The notes beneath the pieces were generated by a model. That model was not told the DNA's origin. It did not search any database and saw only the letters and a program-made list of their open reading frames with translations. Below, in pieces: positions 55,501-64,000 of a DNA stretch of 64,000 bases (position 1 is the first letter of the stretch; each line of letters opens with the position of its first letter). Where the stretch lies: positions 88,272-152,271 of the forward strand of contig OENT01000247.1 of NCBI GenBank assembly GCA_900239685.1. The letters run 5' to 3'. Source of the stretch: Rotaria macrura. Lineage: Eukaryota; Rotifera; Eurotatoria; Philodinida; Philodinidae. Position numbers and translations under genes: made by a program.

Positions 55501-57006
55501 TCAAAGGCAAAATAGTAGAAAAAAACAAACTCTTATTTATCTGTTGCCAAACTGTTTCTTCTAACATCCTAGCATGATTACCGAATACGACGTGATGCTC
55601 AACGATTTGTGAGTCATACAAATGACTTATCATCAAGTACTGATCCAAGTAATACATCGGTACAAATGGTTGATATTCCTAAAGAATTATGTGAAATTTA
55701 CGAACGAAAAGAAATAGGCCAACCGGTGACATTAACAGGTAAATAAAATGATATAATTGAAAACAAATTAGAATTCATTTGATTCAATAATTCTATTAGG
55801 TCCATATTCACCATTAGAAGCAAATCATTCGTCTTGCCATTATGGAACTAAAACGCGTCGTGTTCAAATTGATGCCGAATCGATAAATTCAGTTGGCTTA
55901 GAAGAAGAACAACATTGTAATTATCGTCGTTTACTTGTTGCATTCGGTGTTCATCTTTCACAAACACGACAAATCGTTTCACTTCGTCACACGACTTTGC
56001 TGCCTTCGATTCGTGGTTTACCAGCTTTGATTGCCATGATTTTCGCACCAACAATAGAATTGAGGTTTGAGAATTTGAACATGAATACTTGTCGACATTC
56101 TTGAGTGTCAAAAAATCAATTCTTTCTTTTTATTTAGACTTGATGAAGAAGGAAAAATGAAAACAGGTGTATTATGTGGTCTTGGATTTAATCCAGTAAC
56201 AAATACTGCTCTATATCCTGATCACGACATGGATATTGGATTCGATGTGCAAATATCAACTGAAGATCTTGTTCGTGTATGTTTCGTTTTGCTTTGCTTT
56301 GCTTTTTCGTTCATTCCAATTTTACTGAATATGATGAATTATCCTTGGTAGATTAATGAAATTCGTAAACAAATGAATTTAGCATTATATAGTCCTGAAT
56401 CAGCTGGTAACAAAGATTTAATGCGATCAGTTCGTCGAATAATTAACACTGAATTGCAAAGGTTAGTCGTGTTGAATTCATTTTCTTTCCATTGAAATCA
56501 TTTGCGTTTCGTCGATGAAAATAGATTACTGGAAGCGAAACGACCGCCGAACCGAAACAATTATTTTGGAACATTTCAATGGAATAGAGTACGAACAAGA
56601 ATTGAAAGATTTCTTTTAAAATGATTTCTGATTGTCTAGTTGAATCCTGATGATCGTGTTCTCAAAATGGCTGAAGATGTTTCACCTGATCATCTAAAAT
56701 TATTTCCACTTCATGATGATGTTATTACTCGTACGGTTGAAATCGATGATGAGTATCGTCTGAAGATGATGTATCATCTGATTTGGCTTCGAGAAAAAGC
56801 AACGATGTTAGTCATATATTTATTTATTTTTGTTCATTTCTTATTCGTTCGCTTTGTTTTTATATTCTAGCACAACTTTCATGTGTCAGATTACTTGTGA
56901 ATTGTGTGATATGGATTTTAATTTTACCTCAGATTTATTTGCCCATTTGTCGTCAAGTCAACATCGAGAACTTGTTCGACAACTTCATCTCACTCATTGT
57001 GTATAG
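37575..57006 (+). CDS. TDRD9 / Spindle-E: DExH-box helicase with Tudor domain (piRNA pathway)
   Basis: Exons: 37575-37888, 37948-38023, 38416-39327, 39386-39736, 42564-42621, 42677-42781, 42843-43069, 43130-43359, 43410-43473, 45682-45915, 45971-46078, 49156-49265, 49325-49462, 50069-50244, 52482-52865, 52921-53276, 55573-55738, 55800-56064, 56138-56276, 56352-56461, 56525-56588, 56640-56806, 56871-57006. All join in frame by GT-AG sites: 1629 aa, somewhat longer than vertebrate TDRD9. Helicase motifs are intact: GNTGSGKST (254-262), TQPRR, DEVH (353-356), SAT (386-388), VLVFLPGL, ATNIAESSITIPDV and QRRGRAGR (603-610). An HA2/OB-like region follows, then VIIAGAFYPN. A Tudor domain (about 1128-1190) shows YYRARV and VFFVDWGN. 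The extreme C-terminus holds a C2H2 finger (Cys1594, Cys1597, His1610, His1616). By family knowledge it acts in germline granules with Piwi proteins to silence transposons; Tudor binds methyl-arginine. Five introns exceed 2 kb, two of them carrying MITE insertions; most others are 50-75 bp. Confidence 0.93.
46735..47801. mobile_element. hAT-like MITE with ATGGGATGGGAC arrays, in TDRD9 intron 11
   Basis: The 1067-bp element starts CAGAGCTCCGAGTAGGATGG and ends with the inverse, CCATTCGGAGCTCTG. It is flanked by a perfect 8-bp duplication AACTCAAT (46727-46734 and 47802-47809). An 8-bp duplication with CAG...CTG ends is the hAT superfamily signature. Both subterminal regions (about 46750-46960 and 47582-47790) are arrays of ATGGGATGGGAC, the palindrome TCCCATGGGA and their complements. 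The centre (about 46985-47575) is unique and non-coding. The open frames inside it simply read the array as Ile-Pro-Ser-His-Pro repeats. One base at 47099 is undetermined (N). The element lies within the 3077-bp intron between exons 11 and 12 of TDRD9. Confidence 0.85.
51102..51745. mobile_element. hAT-like MITE with ATTTGGATTTGG arrays, in TDRD9 intron 14
   Basis: The 644-bp element has ends TAGGGGTGCAACAAATC and GATTTGTTGCACCCCTA, perfect inverted repeats. A perfect 8-bp target duplication CTATTGAT flanks it (51094-51101 and 51746-51753). The left half is an array of GATTTGGATTTGGG variants and the right half is the complementary array CCCAAATCCAAATC, so the whole element can fold into one long imperfect hairpin. 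There is no coding capacity. TAGGGGTG ends with 8-bp duplications are typical of hAT elements. It sits in the 2237-bp intron just upstream of the Tudor-encoding exon of TDRD9. Confidence 0.88.
53919..53938. repeat. (AT)n microsatellite
   Basis: A short alternating AT tract inside TDRD9 intron 16. Confidence 0.75.
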
Positions 57007-57126
57007 CTTCTGCCTTTTGTTTTGTTTTTCATTTCTTTTTTGAAGATTTATTAGCTTTTTCCTTATTTTCTATTGTTGGTAATGCTCATTTTTTTTGTTA
57101 GTCGAAGGGAAATTATTGTTATATAG

Positions 57127-57132
57127 AATAAA
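57127..57132 (+). terminator. Polyadenylation signal of TDRD9
   Basis: AATAAA, 121 bp after the TDRD9 stop codon at 57004-57006. Confidence 0.6.
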
Positions 57133-57376
57133 AGTAAGATGTTGAAATTTTCAAATATATTTTCAAAATTCAAAGGTTTATGAACACAGTCACCAAATCG
57201 AGATTTTTTTGAAATGAGTCGATCTCTACAAAAGACACAGAAATATACTGAGAAGTTATATTCATTCGCAGAACCGATGTCAATTTTCGTTCAATAAAGT
57301 ACTGATGTTGATTGTTAAATCGAAGAACAAATGATATGAAAAAAGAAATTGATAAAGAGTAAGAAAGGTCATTATA

Positions 57377-57747
57377 ATAAGGTTTGATGAATTCTTCTCT
57401 TTCTTGTGTTCTATACTTGCTATTGACGTTTCGCTGTCGAGTGATAGCTTCTTCAGAAATTTATTTATGTTAAATAAAGATTTTGATTCCTTTGATACAT
57501 GTACAATAGACAAGAATGGAAAAGCGAAGGATGATCAGAATGATCATACCACCTCTCTTTCNGAAAGAGAGGTGGTATGATCATTCTGATCATCCTTCGC
57601 TTTTCCATTCTTGTCTATTGTACATGTATCAAAGGAATCAAAATCTTTATTTAACATAAATAAATTTCTGAAGAAGCTATCACTCGACAGCGAAACGTCA
57701 ATAGCAAGTATAGAACACAAGAAAGAGAAGAATTCATCAAACCTTAT
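57377..57747. repeat. Perfect 185-bp inverted repeat centred on an N
   Basis: Arms 57377-57561 and 57563-57747 are exact reverse complements with a single undetermined base at 57562 between them. Both arms encode the same 45-codon open stretch on opposite strands (SIVHVSKESKSLFNI...EKNSS), which has no recognised domain. The arm reading 5' to 3' on the plus strand contains CTGAAGA...GAAAC at 57668-57696. It is either a real fold-back or an assembly join. It lies 370 bp past the TDRD9 stop. Confidence 0.85.
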
Positions 57748-57892
57748 GACAAAAGAAATAAGATTATTAACATTTTTCATCATTGGCCATCGGCAACTGT
57801 TGTTCATGTTCATAATAGTATGCAAATACAATAAAAAAAAAACTCATACGTCGGAAGCATTCAAGGGCCACAATTTGAAACTGAATAACGAT

Positions 57893-58737
57893 TAGAGGTG
57901 TGAGCCGTACGGCTGAGCCGAGGCCACTGTCGATTTTCTTAAAAACTCAGCCGCCGCTGCCGCCATGAAATTCCAGATAATTTAAAGTGCTGTCTAGCAG
58001 TCGCTGTATTACAGAACCGAGTTCAGCCGCTCCCGCCGCCACAAGAAAAATTTTCGATATTAGAAATCGCTGCCGCTGATATTTTTACAAATGTGATCGT
58101 AAATTTTTCCTTTCTCTCATCTCAAATTTGGAACCCGTCATACACTATTTTCACAAAAGAGACGAAAAACAGAAGATATTTTGTGTTTCCAGTAGAAGAA
58201 AACAAACATCTTTACAAGAACCTAAAGATGTTTTGGTCATCGATATTCGTATCATTTTGGTCTATACTATCGCTTGTTTACTTATACATTTAATTACATA
58301 GGCTAGCATTATTGTTTATAAATAATATTCGTATTATTTTCAGACTATATTATTATATTTTTTTCTTTTTGTACTTTATTCTTGTCTTGTGTTTTGATAC
58401 GTGCATAGTTTGTCTTGATATTCTTTATGTGTTTCTTCTTTGTATGATAGCAAAAAATAGTTTTTTCATACATCCTATTTTGAAATGGCGGTAAACAGGG
58501 ATTGAAATAAATAGAAATAGCTTAACAAAAAAACTCATCAATATGAAACTCAACCGCCGCAGCCGTGCAAAGACTTCTAAATATTAGCTTGCGCCGCCGC
58601 CATGAAAATTAAATTTCAAGTTTTATAGCCGCCGCTGAGGAATGACTTACTAGTTTTAATTGTCGGCGGCTGAGAACCCTAAAAAATTGAAACTGTGTAT
58701 GAGCCACCACCGTTCTAACCTTCGGCTTGCACCTCTA
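57893..58737. mobile_element. hAT-like MITE with GCCGCCGCTGCC arrays
   Basis: The 845-bp element begins TAGAGGTGTGAGCCG and ends with the inverse CGGCTTGCACCTCTA. It is flanked by a near-perfect 8-bp duplication (ATAACGAT at 57885-57892, CTAACGAT at 58738-58745). Both ends hold GC-rich blocks of the motif GCCGCCGCTGCCGCCATGAA and relatives, strikingly unlike the AT-rich surroundings. The middle (about 58090-58500) is AT-rich, and its open frames carry only hydrophobic low-complexity peptides. No transposase is encoded, so it is non-autonomous. Confidence 0.78.
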
Positions 58738-58745
58738 CTAACGAT

Positions 58746-59520
58746 AACTGTATAGCACAGTTTTGAAGACGTTAAAACACTTTATTTTGTTAAACTGACG
58801 AATAGATGAAGAAAATTGTTATCAGAGTAAAATCATACAAAGTGACATTTGATCTCATAGAAAACTTTTGTTGTTTCCAATAGAAGGCAATAAATGTATT
58901 CGATTCATTCAACATCTTTTTGCTGACAATACCAATAAGATTTATGTAAAGTGCCGTATTTTTAAGAAACAATTTTTTTCTAATTTGTCCTTAATTGCAA
59001 TAGTTATTTCAACATTCTAAACCAACGTTTACTTTAACCTAGACTTTTTGAAAATTTTCTTCTTACTATTTGTATGATATGCATTTCTTGTTCAAAAAGC
59101 GGACACATTTTTGAAGAAAACTAGTAAATGTAGGTTTTATGCAGAATGCTTCAACTATCCTTTCCCGCTCTCTTCCTGGGCAAAAACGAAAACTTCTAAT
59201 GAAAATTGATATTATCTATATTTCTGTATTATTCTATCAAATAGGCACGCAGAATATCTAGATTCATTCACTAAATTCAATCCTTTCTGAATACTAAAAT
59301 GTACTAAACAAATAGCTTTTACATTTATTCTAGTAGTAACAGTAGCCATTGCGAAAATGATTTCTCCTATCTATTTGAGTGCACTTTCAATAAAATATCT
59401 TTTGTTAATTAAATAGGAATACCTTGGAAAGCAAAGAAATAACAATATTTAGTGAGCAGTTAATAATATTTGCTTGATATTCAAAATTAGATAAACAGAT
59501 GCTAGTTCGGACATTGTTTT
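58746..59520. other. Intergenic, nothing recognised
   Basis: AT-rich sequence between repeat elements, without a supportable coding region or definable repeat ends. Confidence 0.45.
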
Positions 59521-59596
59521 TCGAAACGAATGGGCTCTACATTATACATGCCATAGTTACCAGAGCGTCGCGGGACGCGGAATCAGTCGCTCACAG

Positions 59597-59914
59597 AGAC
59601 CGAAAATGGGCAGGGTCCAGGGCGGGAAGAGAATTCGATTGAATGGACGGGGCCAGAAAAGCAAGTGGTGGGGTGGGGTCTACCCAGTGAAAAATTTTCG
59701 CTGATTTTAATCGAATTATTCTGCAACAAAATCAAAATTATCAATCGTTTTAAATCTTGATTTTGTTGCAGAATAATTCGATTAAAATCAGCGAAAATTT
59801 TTCACTGGGTAGACGAGAAAAAACAACGAAGAGCGGTGCGTTTCGGTGCGACTAACGAGTTTTTCAAGACTGGACCGACAGGGAGTGAAAAACATGGCCC
59901 CGCTTCGGTCTCTG
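59597..59914. repeat. Inverted-repeat element with GAGACCGAA ends
   Basis: CAGAGACCGAAAATGGG on the left and the inverse GCTTCGGTCTCTG on the right bound a GC-richer segment. It contains GGGTCCAGGGCGGG and GGACGGGGCCAG, and near the right end ATGGCCCCGC. In its middle sits the perfect hairpin at 59678-59814. The 8 bp on each side do not match, so a target duplication is not supported. A third copy of CAGAGACCGAA lies at about 61841. Confidence 0.45.
59678..59814. repeat. Perfect 58-bp inverted repeat with 21-base loop
   Basis: The arms 59678-59735 and 59757-59814 are exact reverse complements, beginning GTCTACCCAGTGAAAAAT. The loop is 59736-59756. Perfect identity of both arms indicates a recent origin or gene conversion. 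If transcribed it would give a stable hairpin of precursor-miRNA-like size, although no small-RNA evidence is available here. Confidence 0.9.
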
Positions 59915-59922
59915 GTTCCGTC

Positions 59923-60127
59923 TAGGGATGCAAGAGTAAAAGTATTACTGGTTTTATGGATACCAGTATTTCTAGTTTATCAGCATCCCTGATACAGATA
60001 CGCACTAATATTGGAGGTTTCAGTTAGTGGAACAATTAATACTGATGCGTTTTGGCATCAATGATCTTGGTAAACTCGAAATATTGGTACCCCATAAACC
60101 AATAATACTGGTACTGGTGGATCTCTA
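59923..60127. mobile_element. Short MITE-like element of TATTACTGG motifs
   Basis: A 205-bp segment with ends TAGGGATGCAAG and the inverse GTGGATCTCTA. The subterminal parts pair as AGTATTACTGGTTTTATGG on the left and AGTATTATTGGTTTATGG on the right, read inverted. Flanks GTTCCGTC (59915-59922) and GTCTCGTC (60128-60135) match at six of eight bases. The interior repeats ATACTGGTA-like words. It resembles the other hAT-like elements in design but is more eroded. Confidence 0.55.
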
Positions 60128-60235
60128 GTCTCGTCCCATTCTGGGACTAGGGATGGGACAGCAAAAATGAAAAGATGACGGGATAGAGTAGGACAGGACT
60201 GATTCCTCTCGGGATGGGACTGGACCATATCAATT
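60128..60235. repeat. GGGATGGGAC-rich segment
   Basis: A short stretch with repeated words GTCCCATTCTGGGAC, GGGATGGGAC and GGGATAGAGTAGGAC. These words resemble the arrays of the MITE in TDRD9 intron 11. The ends are not definable. It directly abuts the TATTACTGG element. Confidence 0.4.
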
Positions 60236-60519
60236 AACTTCGTCTCCTGCCAATTTCATACAAGCGTAATTGGCATTGAATACTGCGACTTTTGTTGCAG
60301 TTTTGCCCTAAATATACATTGAGTTAAGCATGCAGACGTTTGAGTTCATTCGATTGGTTGTCTTCACAAAATTCCAATGTCGCTTGTATCAAATGGTGAA
60401 GTGAGGGTATTGTAATCATTGTTTACATCATGCCAGTCTTTTTTAAAACTATTTAGATTTTAACTATTTATTTTTTCTTAGATCAGTAACTTGAGGAGCA
60501 GTATTTAAGTTACCGTGGT

Positions 60520-60679
60520 CGAGCGTTACGATGGTCGTATACTGCTCTATACATCGTCATGCGTGATGGTACACGGTCGTGTAGAGTATACATTACGACC
60601 ATATACAATCGTATTTTGTCGTGTTCCTTGTCGCCTGAATTACGATCGTCGTAGTCCGTAGTATACGAACGTAAACGAT
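60520..60679. repeat. Palindrome-rich segment of TACGACCGT words
   Basis: About 160 bp made of variants of TACGATGGTCGTATAC and its complement, for example GGTCGTGTAGAGTATACATT followed by ACGACC. CGTTACGA near the left end and TCGTTTACG, reading inverted, near the right end suggest eroded terminal repeats. Non-coding. Confidence 0.45.
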
Positions 60680-60905
60680 GCAGTTTCGCTCTCTGACTAT
60701 AATTTAATTCAATGAACTAAGTCATAAAAAACTATTGAACAACCGAATTGCTTTTAAATAAACAATATTTTATTTAAACATTTTTATTTATTTTTTAAAT
60801 GCATTATAGTAGTAGGGTTTTCATTTTGAGTGACACAGACGAAGCTGAAAAAATTAATAATTCAATGTTGATGAATTTTCATTTAGCGTGTATATATGTG
60901 ATGTT

Positions 60906-61264
60906 CAAGCAGACAAACATTTGGAAAAACGCTTTTAAACGTTCGATCGGGAACGCCGATTGGGAATCATTAACGCTCATCAAAAAACGCAAGAAACGCG
61001 GTTTTTACGCAGAATGTCTACTTTCTCAGCGTGAGAACTGTTAAAAACTCAAGTTCTGAGCGTTAAAACTCAAAATTATTCACAACTTAAAAGTCAATGT
61101 CTTTAATTCGTCAGAATTAGAGGTTTTATGCGTTTTCACACTCCGAAAGTGAAAATTCTGTGTAAAAGTTGCGTGTCTTGCGTTTTGTTAATGCGCATTA
61201 GTGACTCACAATCGGCGTCCCCAATTGAATGTTGAAAGGTTTTTTCCAAATTTTTGTCTGCCTG
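60906..61264. mobile_element. MITE with about 90-bp terminal inverted repeats
   Basis: The left end CAAGCAGACAAACATTTGGA and the right end, read inverted as CAGGCAGACAAAAATTTGGA, start an imperfect inverted repeat. It runs through GGGAACGCCGATTG / GGGGACGCCGATTG and on to AAAAACGCAAGAAACGC / AACAAAACGCAAGACACGC. The total length is 359 bp. The interior holds further AAACGC / GCGTTT words. No target duplication could be defined. The 81-codon frame overlapping its left end (60799-61044) is not a gene. Confidence 0.7.
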
Positions 61265-64000
61265 GGTGAGAGGAAGGTTTGATTCATTTGTCGTCGTTGC
61301 CGTTCTTCTAGTAAGAAGTCCGCCAGTTTACGTCGTAAGTATCCGATAAAACAAGTCGTAATTCGTTAAGGCCAGTTCAAATTTGTACCGAACGGCTTTT
61401 CTTGAGAAAGAAAATTAAAATGTAGAGAACAGAAAAATCACTTTCATAACTGTAAAATATTTAAATCGTTCTTGATCGAGTAAAGACAGTATTAAATTAG
61501 GCTTTCCAGGTGCTAAAATTGAATTTTAAAATTCGGAGTTCATGCATGTTGTTCATGGGACTTCTCTTGTATAGTTGCCACAGCTAGTTGCTATATTGCC
61601 GAATTAATTGCGTTTGTCAAACATCTGAAATGAAGTAGAAAGACAACATTTAGCGTTTCAGTTTAGTATATCTATAAAAATACTTACAGTTGGCTACGAA
61701 ACTGTTCGCCTGATTTATCGGCAGATGGTTCTAGAGTATTTCTGTTCTGAAATAAAGAATTCATAAAATTTTAATTGAAAAAGAAGTTCTAAAAAATATA
61801 ATGATACGTTTTCTCTAGATAAAGCCCAGAAGTATCGTTCAGAGACCGAAACGAAGGACAGAACTGCAATTCGGATTCGATTCAATCTAATCTCCTAAAT
61901 TCATATTTCATTCGATTCGTTTATATCATAGTTCTGTTTTTATAATGTGATTCGTTCTACTTGTAAAAAATTTTTATTTCCTTTGCTCGATTCGGTTGAC
62001 ACTGCATTCAAAAAATGATTGCCGATATTTTTGCATAGCAACCATATTTGTGACAGTTTTGTTTCTTAATAATAAGTTGACTATCAATCATCTTTTTAAA
62101 CTTATGATTTCAAATGGTTTATGAATACACCTGTGAGAATTATCTATTTGCATAGAAAAACTGGGTTGTCGATAGGGATCATCACAGGTAAGGATAATTA
62201 TTTGTCACGAAAATCTATATTAAATCACTAAAATTACGAGTTACTGAGCGCTAGTAAAGTAAGAAATATAAAAGAAAACACTATGTGCTAGCGATTGTCT
62301 CTCACATCTGCATCATTTCAACTGTGTGGATGTGGGTGTGAGTATGAGTCATAGTCTTCTTCTCATTAACACCGATATCTTTTCTATAATATATGAGCCG
62401 TATGTCTATTTATAATATATGGGGCAATCCATGGGGTCTCAACCACTTTATACACAAGTTTCTCCAAATCGCGTGAAACTTTCAGCTTTTGTAGACCATA
62501 TTCAGGTATGAAAAGGCCGCGTATTAGTTTGTGAGATTTCTTTAATGAGTACATACATATTGGCCATGACATTTGTTGGTCTTCATAGGTAAAATAGAAA
62601 AAACTGATTTTTTCGAAAATCATACTGTTAGAAAATCTTTCTAACGGAACACACTAAGTACCAACTATCTTATATATTCTGAAAGCTGATGAGTTAAGCT
62701 ACATTTTGACTAAAAAATGTTGAGGTCTTTCTAAACTTTTTACCATATTGTCCTGTCACGCATCCTACTCACTGGCTATTTTTTAGTACATATCTTGTAA
62801 CGAAAAATCTTAAAGAAAACAATCATTCCCAAATATGGCCATATACAGGGTTTTGTAGAGAAACAAATTCTCTACTAGATGCACTATGTAAGAGCTTTCG
62901 CTTTTTTGATTTGAAAAAATAAAAGGTCAAAAATTATAAAAAATTGTTTTTCGAAAAAAAAATCAACCAATTTCAGTATCTTCGTCAGTTTATAGTTTAA
63001 TATTTTCCGAGTCGAAATTTTAGGATAAGACTCATGTAGAGCATTAAAAAAATTTCTGATACTATGTATTTTTTAGCCTACTTTTATAGTAGTTTTTCGC
63101 ATCTGTTCATATGTGTTTCTTTTGCCAAGTACCTCGAGAATGAGAAAAAGTGTGAAAATGTTGATTCATAAGATTCTAGAAAAATGGAATTCCCGCACTA
63201 CGTGGCATATACGGTTTGATAGAGGAGAAGTTTCTCTATCTACCCGTATAGTTAACTTTTCACGGGAGTAAGATTCGCTGATATTATGCGTCGAAAACGC
63301 AAAAAGGCTGCTTTTGTCACTTTTTCCGCGTGACTTTTTGTATTATTTCATTATTTATTCATAAGTTGAATGACTATACAGAACGTTTTAGCGTGAGATT
63401 CAGATTCAGCGTACAAAACTGCATTGAACAAGCGGTTTTCTGCTACTCTAGTAAATTTTTCGACTTTGGTGAACCCTGAAGGGGATAGAGAGATCAATCA
63501 AAAGTAACGTGCCCTCTGTTTTTCTGTACTGGAGTTGATTTTGAAATTCTAATTAGCTAAACCGCAACAACTGATGTATCTGTACGAAAATATGCACGTT
63601 GTCCAGTCTAATTGAAAATTAAAAAACTTCGAAATCGGGTACCCCCCTCCAGGGTCATAATGGTCGAAAAATTTACTTTCGATTTCAAAAAGGTGTTATA
63701 TCCTAAACAGTAGGGGATCTAGTCCTGATCTCGCCACGATAAAGTTTTTTCACCAAGAAGGTTGATATTGAACAATAGCTCTGTGATTAATGATATTAAA
63801 CGGAAAATGTGTCTTTTTTGACCATTGATGTCGGAGCTTAGCTATCTCGCCACTCAATTCAGAAACCAATAGAACATCAAAGTTACAGAGGTGGATCATC
63901 TGGAATTTTTGACAAAGTGCGGTGGTTAACAACCTTTCTTGTGAGATGCAATTTTGAATTTATTGAAACGTCAGAAAAATGAAAATGGAGGGGTACGTAC
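61265..64000. other. Repeat-like non-coding block at the window end
   Basis: No supportable gene. From about 62390 onward the sequence has the style of a long non-coding dispersed element. The segment 63390-63690 shares scattered blocks with the direct repeats at 35.1-35.7 kb: CAGATTCAGCGTACAAAACT against GAATCAGCGTTAAAAACT, and GGGTACCCCCCTCCAGGG against CTGTACCCCCCTC...AGGG. This suggests a distant third copy. The element probably continues past the window. Confidence 0.4.

Noticed and set aside
57280..57895. Mirror-image 77-95 codon frames around the palindrome
   Set aside because: The shared peptide has no recognised domain, and both copies exist only because the sequence is an inverted repeat.
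1..64000. CRISPR arrays, operons, prokaryotic signals, rRNA genes
   Set aside because: None seen. Multi-exon genes with GT-AG introns and AATAAA signals show eukaryotic nuclear DNA.

Overview
The window is AT-rich metazoan nuclear DNA. I infer a bdelloid rotifer. Introns follow GT-AG rules and fall into two size classes, about 50-75 bp and 1.4-3.1 kb. A decayed gene at 15.4-17.6 kb has the LDL-receptor-A/EGF architecture that I know as a large bdelloid family. The species call is an inference and was not checked against a database.

Four intact genes can be assembled exon by exon. (1) 10655-14119 (+) is a GT31 beta-1,3-galactosyltransferase-like Golgi enzyme: two exons, 399 aa. (2) 25111-21755 (-) is a nuclear receptor with a complete two-finger DNA-binding domain and a ligand-binding domain: four exons, 381 aa, with the ESCKA P-box of the HR96/DAF-12 (NR1J) group. 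(3) 29422-33619 (+) is the FG nucleoporin NUP58: ten exons, 745 aa. (4) 37575-57006 (+) is TDRD9/Spindle-E, the DExH-helicase/Tudor protein of the piRNA pathway: 23 exons, 1629 aa, with a C2H2 finger at the very C-terminus. A fifth gene, the LDLa/EGF receptor at 15360-17620 (-), is a pseudogene. The genes show no obvious shared pathway; NUP58 and TDRD9 lie head to tail on the same strand.

The rest is gene-poor. 1-10.6 kb holds nothing recognisable except an inverted pair of tRNA-like (SINE-like) repeats at 7.3-7.9 kb. 33.7-37.5 kb carries a directly repeated non-coding element ending in a strong hairpin. 57-64 kb is a repeat cluster.

The most unusual feature is a set of short non-coding elements with terminal inverted repeats. 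Two have perfect 8-bp target duplications and two have imperfect ones, as expected for hAT transposons. In each, the arms are built from a different short motif repeated many times and inverted between the halves: ATGGGATGGGAC, ATTTGGATTTGG, GCCGCCGCTGCC, TATTACTGG or GGGGAAATTAAAATTCCCC. Two of them sit inside long introns of the TDRD9 gene. A perfect 185-bp inverted repeat just 3' of TDRD9 has an undetermined base (N) exactly at its centre and may be an assembly artefact.
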